6,063 nucleotides of DNA from Alphaproteobacteria bacterium (GTDB lineage Bacteria; Pseudomonadota; Alphaproteobacteria; UBA828), in assembly GCA_029937205.1 (NCBI GenBank), contig JAPYQV010000185.1, forward strand, positions 1 to 6,063, given 5' to 3'. The notes under the pieces are model-generated. The model was not told the origin of the DNA and did no database searches. It saw only the letters and a list, made by a program, of their open reading frames with translations. Positions within the stretch are counted from its first letter, which is position 1. Each line of letters starts with the position of its first letter. Position numbers and translations under genes: made by a program. This document shows positions 1-5,200 of this stretch, piece after piece.

Positions 1-1
1 C

Positions 2-916
2 AAATGCGAATTTCTCAACCCGGGCGGCTCGATCAAGGACCGCGCCGCGCTCTCCATCGTGCGAGACGCCGAGCGCAAAGGCCAGTTGAAGCCGGGTGGC
101 GTTATCGTCGAAGGCACGGCGGGCAATACCGGCATCGGCTTGGCGTTGGTCGGCAACGCGCTTGGCTATCGCTCGACGATCGTTATTCCGGAAACGCAAA
201 GTCAGGAAAAAAAGGACATGCTCCGGCTGTGCGGTGCGGAGCTGATTGAAGTCCCGGCCGTGCCCTACCGGGACCCCAATAATTACGTCAAATATTCCGG
301 CCGTCTGGCCGAGGAAATCGCGGCCAAGGAACCGAACGGCGCGATCTGGGCCAACCAGTTCGACAATGTCGCCAACCGGGCCGCCCATTACGACACCACC
401 GGGCCGGAAATCTGGCAACAGACCGAGGGCAAGCTCGACGGCTTTATTTGCTCAGTCGGCAGCGGCGGCACGTTGGCCGGCATCGGGATGTATTTGAAGG
501 AGCAAAATCCGGATGTGGTCATTGGCCTGGCCGATCCGATGGGCGCGGCGCTCTATAATTTTTATGCAAATGGTGAATTAAAAGCCGAAGGCAGTTCCAT
601 CACCGAAGGCATCGGGCAAGGCCGCATTACCGCCAATCTGGTCGACGCGCCGATCGACGTGCCATTTCAAATCCCCGATGAAGAGGCGCTGCCGATCATT
701 TTCGATCTGCTCACCAACGAGGGGCATGTGCTCGGCGGCTCGAGCGGCATCAATATTGCCGGCGCCATTCGATTGGCGGAAAAGCTCGGGCCAGGCCACA
801 CCATCGTCACCATCCTCGCCGATTACGGCATGCGCTACCAAAGCAAGATGTTCAATCCGGAATTCCTGCGCGCCAAAAATCTACCGGTGCCGCCATGGCT
901 CGATACCGGTGACTGA
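2..916 (+). CDS. cysK: Cysteine synthase family protein (PLP-dependent), 5'-truncated by window edge
   Basis: Fold-type II PLP enzyme expected to make L-cysteine from O-acetylserine and sulfide in the cytoplasm. The reading frame is open to the left edge, so the start lies outside; 304 residues are visible and roughly 35-45 N-terminal ones are missing. Numbering from the first visible codon (Lys at 2-4), the PLP-binding lysine is K12 in NPGGSIKDR. The substrate loop is TAGNTG (39-44), the phosphate-binding loop GSGGT (153-157), and the GGSSG segment near 245-249 supplies the residue facing the PLP ring nitrogen. TTGPEIW around 132-138 is also typical. The substrate loop has Ala where classical CysK has Ser (TSGNTG). 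That variant, and the segment PAVPYRDPNNY, recall an alphaproteobacterial/fungal 'cysteine synthase 2'-like branch, so the exact substrate is less certain than the family. The stop overlaps the next gene by 8 nt, which indicates an operon. A GTG at 59 in this frame is not the start, because conserved active-site sequence lies upstream of it. Confidence 0.92.
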   Translation, partial: KCEFLNPGGSIKDRAALSIVRDAERKGQLKPGGVIVEGTAGNTGIGLALVGNALGYRSTIVIPETQSQEKKDMLRLCGAELIEVPAVPYRDPNNYVKYSGRLAEEIAAKEPNGAIWANQFDNVANRAAHYDTTGPEIWQQTEGKLDGFICSVGSGGTLAGIGMYLKEQNPDVVIGLADPMGAALYNFYANGELKAEGSSITEGIGQGRITANLVDAPIDVPFQIPDEEALPIIFDLLTNEGHVLGGSSGINIAGAIRLAEKLGPGHTIVTILADYGMRYQSKMFNPEFLRAKNLPVPPWLDTGD

Positions 917-1622
917 ACAGCTGTTCGCCGAGGACGCTTACGCACGCTCGTGCGACGCGCGGGTAATCCACTCAGCGCCGGGTGCCATTCAGCTCGACCG
1001 CACCGTCTTTTACGCAGCCGGCGGCGGCCAACCGGGCGACAGCGGTGTTTTGAAATTGGCCGACGGGACGGAGATTGCCGTACTTAATACGGTCAAGGGT
1101 GACCAGGCGGGCGATATCCTTCACCTCGTTGCGGAGGATGCACCGTTGCCAGCACCGGGCACAGAGCTTGTCGCCGAGCTCAATTGGCAGCGCCGCCATA
1201 AGCATATGCGTATGCATACCTGCCTGCATTTGCTGTGTGCGATAATTGATGCGCCGGTGACCGGCGGGCAATTGGGCGAGGAAAAAGGCCGGCTCGATTT
1301 CGACCTGCCGGAACTCACCCTGGAAAAATCCGAGATAGACGCACGCCTCAACGAATTGATCGCGCGCGATGCAACCGTCGGCACGCGCTGGATCAGCGAG
1401 GCCGAACTTGCCGCCCAGCCTGATCTGGTGCGCACGATGAAAGTGAAACCGCCGAGCGGCCAAGGGCGCGTGCGCCTCCTGGAAGTGAGCGATATCGACT
1501 TGCAACCGTGCGGCGGCACGCACGTTAAATCGACCGGCGAAATCGGCCCCGTCACGGTGCGCAAGATCGAGAACAAGGGCAGGCATAACCGGCGCGTGAA
1601 TATCATATTCAAGGAGGCCTGA
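909..1622 (+). CDS. alaX: Alanyl-tRNA editing protein, AlaX type
   Basis: Free-standing trans-editing hydrolase of the AlaRS editing-domain family. Such proteins deacylate Ser- or Gly-tRNA(Ala) in the cytoplasm. With the GTG at 909 the product is 237 residues, a medium-length AlaX without the AlaRS aminoacylation domain. Visible hallmarks are the GGGQPGD loop (38-44) and the zinc ligands H103 and H107 (HTCLH) with C201 and H205 (CGGTH). The frame stays open well upstream of 909, but that part overlaps the cysteine synthase in another frame and is not protein-like. Homology-like sequence begins at V-T-E-Q-L-F, so GTG 909 is preferred. No good Shine-Dalgarno precedes it, so translational coupling to the upstream gene (8-nt overlap) is likely. 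The stop TGA touches the ATG of the next gene. Confidence 0.9.
   Translation: MTEQLFAEDAYARSCDARVIHSAPGAIQLDRTVFYAAGGGQPGDSGVLKLADGTEIAVLNTVKGDQAGDILHLVAEDAPLPAPGTELVAELNWQRRHKHMRMHTCLHLLCAIIDAPVTGGQLGEEKGRLDFDLPELTLEKSEIDARLNELIARDATVGTRWISEAELAAQPDLVRTMKVKPPSGQGRVRLLEVSDIDLQPCGGTHVKSTGEIGPVTVRKIENKGRHNRRVNIIFKEA
1611..1617 (+). promoter_or_regulatory. Strong Shine-Dalgarno for sseA inside the end of alaX
   Basis: AAGGAGG lies 5 nt before the ATG at 1623 and within the last codons of alaX. It fixes the sseA start and suits a zero-gap operon junction. Confidence 0.85.
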
Positions 1623-2474
1623 ATGGCCGTGCAACTGCCCGGCCCTCTGGTGTCGACCGCCTGGCTCGCGGAACATATCGGCGTGCCCGGCCTCAAGCTG
1701 GTCGATGCCTCTTGGTATATGCCCGCCGATGCGCGCGATCCGGCAGCCGAGTTCGAGGCAGCGCATATCGCGGGCGCGGTCTTTTTCGATATCGATGGCA
1801 TCCGCGATGCGGACAATCCGCTGCCCCACATGTTGCCAAGCCGGCAATTATTTGCCGAGGCCATGGCGAAGCTCGGCCTCTCCAATCAAGACGCAATTAT
1901 TGTCTATGACGGCACCGGCGTGTTCAGTGCGCCGCGCGCTTGGTGGACATTGCGTGTTTTTGGTCATGACAATGTCGCCGTGCTGGATGGCGGCCTGCCG
2001 GCCTGGCGGGAGGCCGATCATGCCACGGTGTCGGGGGCGCCGGCGCCGGAAGCGGGCATGTTCAGCGCAACTTTCCGGCCTGAACTGGTCCGCAGCCTTG
2101 CCCAGATGCGGGACAATCTGGCAAGCGGCGGCGAACAAGTCGTCGATGCACGCGGCAGCGGGCGTTTTGATGGTGTCGAGCCGGAAATTCGCCCGGGCGT
2201 CCGTTCCGGCCATATTCCCGGCAGCGCCAATCTGCCTTATCCAAGACTAATCGATGGCGCCGACAATACCCTCCTGACCGCCGATAACTTGGCCGCGGCA
2301 TTTTCGGCAGTCGGTGTCGATATGTCGCGACCGATCACCACCACTTGCGGCTCCGGCATCAGTGCCGCCGTGCTGGCCCTGGCGCTCCATATTTGCGGCC
2401 ATCAGGATGCCGCCGTCTATGACGGCTCATGGACCGAATGGGGCGGGCGTGACGACACGCCGATCGAGACTTAA
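1623..2474 (+). CDS. sseA: 3-mercaptopyruvate sulfurtransferase (tandem rhodanese)
   Basis: Moves sulfur from 3-mercaptopyruvate to a thiol acceptor or cyanide through a cysteine persulfide. The 283 residues form two rhodanese domains, about 8-135 (inactive copy) and 155-280 (catalytic copy). The active-site cysteine is C242 in CGSGISA. That loop is the mercaptopyruvate type (CGSG[VI]TA) rather than the CRKGVTA type of thiosulfate sulfurtransferases. SGHIPGSANLPY (195-206) is the usual structural motif before the catalytic loop. The length matches E. coli SseA (about 280). The ATG directly follows the alaX stop and has an AAGGAGG ribosome site. As last gene of the cysteine synthase operon it suggests coupled cysteine synthesis and sulfur transfer. 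The Ser in place of the usual Thr after CGSGI is a mild variation. Confidence 0.93.
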   Translation: MAVQLPGPLVSTAWLAEHIGVPGLKLVDASWYMPADARDPAAEFEAAHIAGAVFFDIDGIRDADNPLPHMLPSRQLFAEAMAKLGLSNQDAIIVYDGTGVFSAPRAWWTLRVFGHDNVAVLDGGLPAWREADHATVSGAPAPEAGMFSATFRPELVRSLAQMRDNLASGGEQVVDARGSGRFDGVEPEIRPGVRSGHIPGSANLPYPRLIDGADNTLLTADNLAAAFSAVGVDMSRPITTTCGSGISAAVLALALHICGHQDAAVYDGSWTEWGGRDDTPIET

Positions 2475-2524
2475 AGAAAGTCCATTCTGACCAATTCGGG
2501 GCGGCCCGGCAGCGGATTCCTACC

Positions 2525-2965
2525 TTACATCCCGCCGCGCGCGACCATTTCGTCGAGTCGCGCGATACGCTGATAAAGCTTGAAACTGCGTTCCATCAGG
2601 TTGCGAAAGCGCGGCGGAAAATTGTCGAGAATGTCGCTGTCGTTATCGAAGCACACTTCGCGCCCGCCCAGCCGGCGCGCATCTTCGCGCGCTTCGTCGA
2701 TGTCAATCTCGCCGGCATGAACGGCGCGCTGAACCATCAACCACGCCATCACCTGGCTTAGTCTGGTGGTCAGGCGAAGCGCTTCGCAATCGAAATAGCT
2801 GCGCTCGTAAAACGCCGCCAACTCGCGATCAATTTGTAACCCGTCCGCCACATAGTCGCGCGCCTCGACGGTCAATTCGAACGCTTCATCGTAAGTTCGA
2901 TTGTAAAAGGTCGTTCCGACCAGTCCGCTGCTTGCCACAGATATTCCACCTGAGTCCGCCTGCAT
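2525..2965 (-). CDS. rcdA: RcdA/DUF1465 family protein, probable CtrA-degradation adaptor
   Basis: Small cytoplasmic helical protein of the alphaproteobacterial DUF1465 family. In Caulobacter its member RcdA works with CpdR and PopA to deliver the master cell-cycle regulator CtrA to the ClpXP protease. The 146 residues contain the recognisable core EALRLTTRLSQVMAWLMVQR (61-80), followed by AVHAGEI. Length is close to the family norm (about 150-175). There is no signal peptide or membrane segment. Start: ATG at 2965 has no clear Shine-Dalgarno. An in-frame GTG at 2938 (residue 10) is preceded by AGGTGG at 7-nt spacing and could be the true start; the conserved part begins after it in either case. 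The gene converges on sseA (50-nt gap, no obvious terminator) and diverges from the transpeptidase gene. The family assignment comes from the core motif; the CtrA role is transferred from Caulobacter and may differ here. Confidence 0.82.
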   Translation of the reverse strand: MQADSGGISVASSGLVGTTFYNRTYDEAFELTVEARDYVADGLQIDRELAAFYERSYFDCEALRLTTRLSQVMAWLMVQRAVHAGEIDIDEAREDARRLGGREVCFDNDSDILDNFPPRFRNLMERSFKLYQRIARLDEMVARGGM

Positions 2966-3197
2966 GGGCGATTGTTTTTTCTGTCGAACTTGATCAAATT
3001 ATACAAACAACCGGCAGGATCAGCCAGCATTCAGGGAAAAGTGTGTTCGTTCTGTATTAAGAAAGGGTTTGCACCGCGCGACATCCGCCTAATTTTTGAC
3101 ATATATCCTATTTACGTTTCGAACCGTTAATATGAATTATGCTAGAAATGACACGGGATAGGCCCCTCTGGGGAAATTCGAGCGGAGAGAAGAATTC
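2966..3197. other. Divergent intergenic region between rcdA and the L,D-transpeptidase gene
   Basis: This 232-nt AT-richer stretch must carry both promoters. On the plus strand there is a perfect -35-like TTGACA at 3096-3101, but no good -10 lies 16-18 nt after it. TATGCT at 3138-3143 is a possible -10 without a matching -35. A short palindrome CCCC-TCT-GGGG (3163-3173) sits in the likely leader, just before the GGAGAG ribosome site at 3184-3189. No open reading frame or RNA hairpin with a T-tract is visible. Confidence 0.5.
2998..3003 (-). promoter_or_regulatory. Candidate -10 box for rcdA
   Basis: The minus strand reads a perfect TATAAT here, 33-38 nt upstream of the rcdA ATG. The expected -35 position (about 3021-3026) reads TGGCTG, a poor match to TTGACA, so the promoter may need an activator or a different -35. 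Predicted leader is about 25 nt. Confidence 0.45.
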
Positions 3198-4184
3198 ATG
3201 ATGGGACACCTGCGGCATCTCTATCAACGGATTGCCGGCCTTCAAAAAATCTCTGCGCGGATTGCTGGCGTTTACGCACTCGCCCTAATTCTCTCTCTCC
3301 TGGCGAATCAAGCCCGGGCCGAACTTGCGCTGCAAGAGGACATGCTGGGCACGGTACGCGCCTATACGGCCAAGCATGGCGACACATTACTCGACCTGGC
3401 GCGCGACAACGGGTTGGGATTTGTTGAAATCGTCGCTGCCAATCAGGGCATTGACCCGTGGGTGCCGGGCGAAGGCACGGCGATCACTTTGCCAACCGGC
3501 CACTTGCTGCCCGATGCGCCGCGCGAAGGCCTGGTGATCAACCTTGCCGAACATCGGCTTTACTATTTTGGCGCGACGGAAATTACGACATTTGCCATTG
3601 GTGTCGGGCGCGAAGGTTGGGATACGCCGCTCGGCGTGACCACCATCGTGCGCAAGCAGAAAAACCCCATCTGGTTCCCGCCGGCTTCCATTCGCGAAGA
3701 GAACCCGGATCTGCCGAAAGTCGTGCGCGCCGGGCCCAACAATCCACTCGGCAGGCATGCGCTCTATTTCGACTGGCCGAGCTATCTGGTGCACGGCACC
3801 AATATGCCGTGGGGCGTAGGTCGGCGGGTCAGCCACGGCTGTATCCGGCTCTATCCGGAAAGCATTGAGGCCCTGTTTGGTCAAATCGAAGTGGGAACAA
3901 AAGTGCAGGTGATCGATCAGCCGATCAAGATTGGCCGGTTCATGGGCGAACTCTATATGGAGGTCTATCCCGAACCGGACCAGGCCGATGAATTGGAACG
4001 AGATGGGCATTTTGAAAGCGCTGCCAAACGCTCAAATAGCGACGCCTATTACAAGATCAGAAGCGATGCCGGGACCGATCTGTCACGTTTGAACTGGCCG
4101 GCAATTCGAAGCGCCCTGGCGCAGCGTACCGGCGTACCGGTGCGCATCACGCTGCACAAGCAGGCGCAACGTCAGGCCGAATGA
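3198..4184 (+). CDS. Exported LysM-YkuD L,D-transpeptidase (ErfK/YbiS-like)
   Basis: Periplasmic peptidoglycan enzyme that cleaves the m-DAP-D-Ala bond of tetrapeptide stems and transfers the stem to an amine acceptor. The acceptor is either another stem (3-3 crosslinks) or the C-terminal lysine of a lipoprotein. Its 328 residues comprise: a basic N-terminus and hydrophobic segment (about 20-36) with a signal peptidase I site ARA|E after 41; a LysM domain (about 53-98, AKHGDTL...LP) for peptidoglycan binding; and a YkuD domain (about 111-240). The catalytic motif is HGTN (199-202) and SHGCIRL (212-218), with nucleophile C215. An 80-residue C-terminal tail follows, with no domain I recognise. 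The segment ASIREENPDLPKVV then AGPNNPLG resembles the E. coli LdtA/B/C/E group, three of which attach Lpp to the wall. ATG 3198 is chosen because GGAGAG lies 8 nt upstream; the adjacent ATG at 3201 is the alternative. The gene converges on a Lpp-like lipoprotein gene, a plausible substrate. Confidence 0.93.
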   Translation: MMGHLRHLYQRIAGLQKISARIAGVYALALILSLLANQARAELALQEDMLGTVRAYTAKHGDTLLDLARDNGLGFVEIVAANQGIDPWVPGEGTAITLPTGHLLPDAPREGLVINLAEHRLYYFGATEITTFAIGVGREGWDTPLGVTTIVRKQKNPIWFPPASIREENPDLPKVVRAGPNNPLGRHALYFDWPSYLVHGTNMPWGVGRRVSHGCIRLYPESIEALFGQIEVGTKVQVIDQPIKIGRFMGELYMEVYPEPDQADELERDGHFESAAKRSNSDAYYKIRSDAGTDLSRLNWPAIRSALAQRTGVPVRITLHKQAQRQAE

Positions 4185-4224
4185 CCAATATTCAATATTC
4201 TAATTATTGCATTGATTTTATTAC

Positions 4225-4270
4225 AAAAAACCGATTGAAGCGACCACCGCCGGCGGCCCCCATCAATCGG
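4225..4270 (-). terminator. Intrinsic terminator of the lipoprotein gene
   Basis: Minus strand: an 8-bp outer stem CCGATTGA/TCAATCGG (4263-4270 with 4231-4238) encloses a 7-bp GC-rich inner stem with two G-U pairs and a GGC loop. TTTTTT follows (A-run at 4225-4230 on the plus strand). It begins 27 nt after the lipoprotein stop. In the plus direction the hairpin lacks a T-tract, so it is probably not an efficient terminator for the transpeptidase gene. Confidence 0.85.
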
Positions 4271-4297
4271 CATTTGTAATTCGCTATCAGATACGGA

Positions 4298-4630
4298 TTA
4301 TTTTCGCATCTGCCTTTGGAAAATACGATCCGCCTTGTCCGCTGCCGCCTTCGCCTCTTCAGCAGCGCGCTCTGCCGCGCTGGCGGCGCGCTCGGACGCT
4401 TCACCCGACTTCATGACAGCATCACGAAGCGAAGCGATTTCGTCCCTCAAGAGAGCAATCGACGTTTGATTGTTCATGGCGTCCTGCTTCGCGCTTTGTG
4501 CCGTCTCAAGCGCACCACTGCTCGCCGCCGAACCGGAATCTGCCGGAGCGGTTTGACAACCCGCCACCGCGAGGGCGATCGGTAATACTAGAAATGCGGA
4601 CCGGGACAACAATTTACGTTTAATCATCAT
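4298..4630 (-). CDS. Small alanine-rich Lpp-like lipoprotein ending in Arg-Lys
   Basis: 110-residue outer-membrane lipoprotein candidate. A basic N-terminus (KRK) and hydrophobic stretch (about 11-23) lead to the lipobox VAGC with lipidated C25. Gln at +2 argues against inner-membrane retention under the E. coli rule. Residues 26-40 form a Ser/Ala/Gly linker. Residues about 41-105 are a charged, Ala-rich helix with heptad character (ASLRDAV, then ERAASAAERAAEEAKAAADK), like the alanine-zipper coiled coils of Lpp/OprI proteins. The C-terminus is QRQMRK; Braun's lipoprotein ends YRK and is linked to peptidoglycan through that lysine. It is longer than E. coli Lpp (78-residue precursor). Two ATGs are adjacent: 4630 lies only 4 nt after GAGGAG, whereas 4627 has ideal 7-nt spacing, so translation may start at 4627. 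I do not recognise a named family; the Lpp role is inferred from architecture, end sequence and the adjacent L,D-transpeptidase. Confidence 0.85.
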   Translation of the reverse strand: MMIKRKLLSRSAFLVLPIALAVAGCQTAPADSGSAASSGALETAQSAKQDAMNNQTSIALLRDEIASLRDAVMKSGEASERAASAAERAAEEAKAAADKADRIFQRQMRK

Positions 4631-4659
4631 TTGACTCCTCGAAGCAGATAATTGCAGAG

Positions 4660-4688
4660 AGTTGAGGCGATTTGGTTAATTCTGTCAA
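4660..4688 (-). promoter_or_regulatory. Candidate promoter of the lipoprotein gene
   Basis: The minus strand reads a perfect TTGACA (-35, 4683-4688). A 17-nt spacer separates it from TCAACT (4660-4665), a weak -10. Transcription would begin near 4653, giving a leader of about 20-25 nt that includes the GAGGAG ribosome site (4635-4640). Confidence 0.45.
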
Positions 4689-4744
4689 GCGTACTTTTCT
4701 CTAATTGCCTGGAATTTCCGGTAAAATTACAATTTCGGGCCGAC

Positions 4745-4778
4745 AAAAAGAAAGCACCGCCTCGCGGGGAGGCGGCGC
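4745..4778 (-). terminator. Strong intrinsic terminator ending the candidate sRNA
   Basis: Minus-strand stem GCGCCGCCTC/GAGGCGGTGC (10 bp, one G-U; 4769-4778 with 4754-4763) has a 5-nt loop and is followed by TTTCTTTTT. It lies more than 110 nt upstream of the lipoprotein start and 163 nt beyond the DUF1192 stop. It therefore ends a transcript of its own or a long DUF1192 3' UTR, and it insulates the lipoprotein gene. Confidence 0.9.
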
Positions 4779-4864
4779 AGTTAACAGGGAAACGAAACAA
4801 TTAGGGAGGTCTAATGCACGGCAAATCCGGATAACGGAAGTACCGTGATTGCGAGGATAGCCCG
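4745..4864 (-). ncRNA. Candidate small RNA with anti-Shine-Dalgarno hairpin loop
   Basis: No protein fits this stretch, but the minus strand folds as a compact RNA in 5'-3' order. First is a nested hairpin with outer stem CACGG/CCGTG (4843-4847 with 4817-4821) and inner stem TCCG/CGGA (4835-4838 with 4826-4829). Next is hairpin ATTAG-ACCTCC-CTAAT (4800-4815), whose 6-nt loop equals the anti-Shine-Dalgarno core of 16S rRNA. Then comes a pyrimidine-rich single strand (TTGTTTCGTTTCCC), which could suit Hfq. Last is a strong intrinsic terminator. Exposed CCUCC loops are known in several alphaproteobacterial sRNAs that block ribosome sites; I cannot assign this one to a named Rfam family. The 5' end (about 4864) is estimated from a weak promoter. 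The alternative is a structured 3' UTR of the upstream DUF1192 gene, whose stop is 77 nt away with no terminator between. Confidence 0.6.
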
Positions 4865-4870
4865 CCAATA

Positions 4871-4898
4871 ACTAAAAAATGGTTAACAGGATCGTAAA
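4871..4898 (-). promoter_or_regulatory. Candidate sRNA promoter with overlapping CtrA-box-like sequence
   Basis: Minus strand: TTTACG (-35, 4893-4898), a 16-nt spacer, then TTTAGT (-10, 4871-4876). Each box matches 4 of 6 consensus bases. Overlapping the -35 is TTAC-N7-TTAAC (4882-4897), which differs from the CtrA box TTAA-N7-TTAAC at one position. In Caulobacter, CtrA-activated promoters commonly carry the box over the -35. About one 8-of-9 match is expected by chance in both strands of 6 kb, so placement is the main support. Confidence 0.35.
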
Positions 4899-4941
4899 TA
4901 ATGTTTTTTTTATCAAATTCCGAAATTTATTCTTGCGCGAC

Positions 4942-5127
4942 TTATTTCTTAAACATCGCGTCTGCTTCGCCGCGCACGACTTGCCTGTTCTCGATTTCGG
5001 ATTGAACACGCACCAGCTCGTGCTGCAAATCCTCAACATACGCTTTCAGGGCCTCAACAGACATATTGTCCAGTTCCCGTGGCGCCCAATCAGCCGCTTT
5101 CGGAATAACAATTTCTACATCGTCCAT
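4942..5127 (-). CDS. DUF1192 family small protein
   Basis: 61-residue acidic protein of the alphaproteobacterial DUF1192 family; function unknown. The pattern is typical: an acidic start (MDD), then LDNMSVEALKAYVEDLQHEL (about 19-38) leading into a short predicted coiled coil to about residue 47, and the end RGEADAMFKK, which matches the usual R.AAD..F(K)K tail. No signal peptide or membrane segment. Start ATG 5127 has AGGGGG (5135-5140) at 7-nt spacing. It is divergent from the quinone oxidoreductase gene across 73 nt. From memory, DUF1192, DUF1465 and this oxidoreductase are often neighbours in Alphaproteobacteria; here the DUF1465 gene sits about 2 kb away, separated by the transpeptidase and lipoprotein genes. 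Confidence 0.85.
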   Translation of the reverse strand: MDDVEIVIPKAADWAPRELDNMSVEALKAYVEDLQHELVRVQSEIENRQVVRGEADAMFKK

Positions 5128-5157
5128 ATTCTTTCCCCCTCACATCGATTGCGCGCC

Positions 5158-5163
5158 ATTATA
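5158..5163 (-). promoter_or_regulatory. Candidate -10 box for the DUF1192 gene
   Basis: A perfect TATAAT is read on the minus strand, 31-36 nt upstream of the DUF1192 ATG. The -35 position (about 5181-5186, CCCGGT) is poor. The predicted transcript starts near 5151. No convincing promoter for the divergent oxidoreductase gene is visible in the same 73 nt. Confidence 0.45.
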
Positions 5164-5200
5164 GCGCCGCTTGAGGGCAGACCGGGAGCATGAAAAACAA

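Noticed and set aside
972..1847. Minus-strand open frame of 291 codons opposite alaX and sseA
   Set aside because: Low-complexity His/Arg/Ala-rich translation with no domain, spanning the junction of two well-supported plus-strand genes; a GC-bias shadow.
2475..2524. Shared terminator between sseA and rcdA
   Set aside because: The 50-nt convergent gap has GC-rich runs but no stable hairpin followed by a T-tract in either direction.
3096..3124. TTGACA as a promoter for the transpeptidase gene
   Set aside because: The -35 is perfect but no -10 resembling TATAAT lies 16-18 nt downstream, so I describe it only as part of the intergenic region.
3057..3141. TTAA half-sites (3057, 3127) in the rcdA-transpeptidase gap as CtrA boxes
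   Set aside because: Partners at N7 spacing (TTTG, TATG) each carry two mismatches; expected by chance in AT-rich sequence.
3387..4010. Minus-strand open frame of 207 codons opposite the L,D-transpeptidase
   Set aside because: The plus-strand gene has a signal peptide, LysM and catalytic YkuD motif; the antisense frame has no recognisable feature.
4803..4834. Plus-strand GGGAGG followed by ATG and a six-codon frame (MHGKSG)
   Set aside because: The apparent ribosome site is the complement of the ACCUCC loop of the minus-strand hairpin; there is no terminator or longer frame on the plus strand.
4879..5193. Plus-strand open frame of 104 codons
   Set aside because: It is antisense to DUF1192 and its promoter, and its translation looks like a reverse reading of that gene with no ribosome site.
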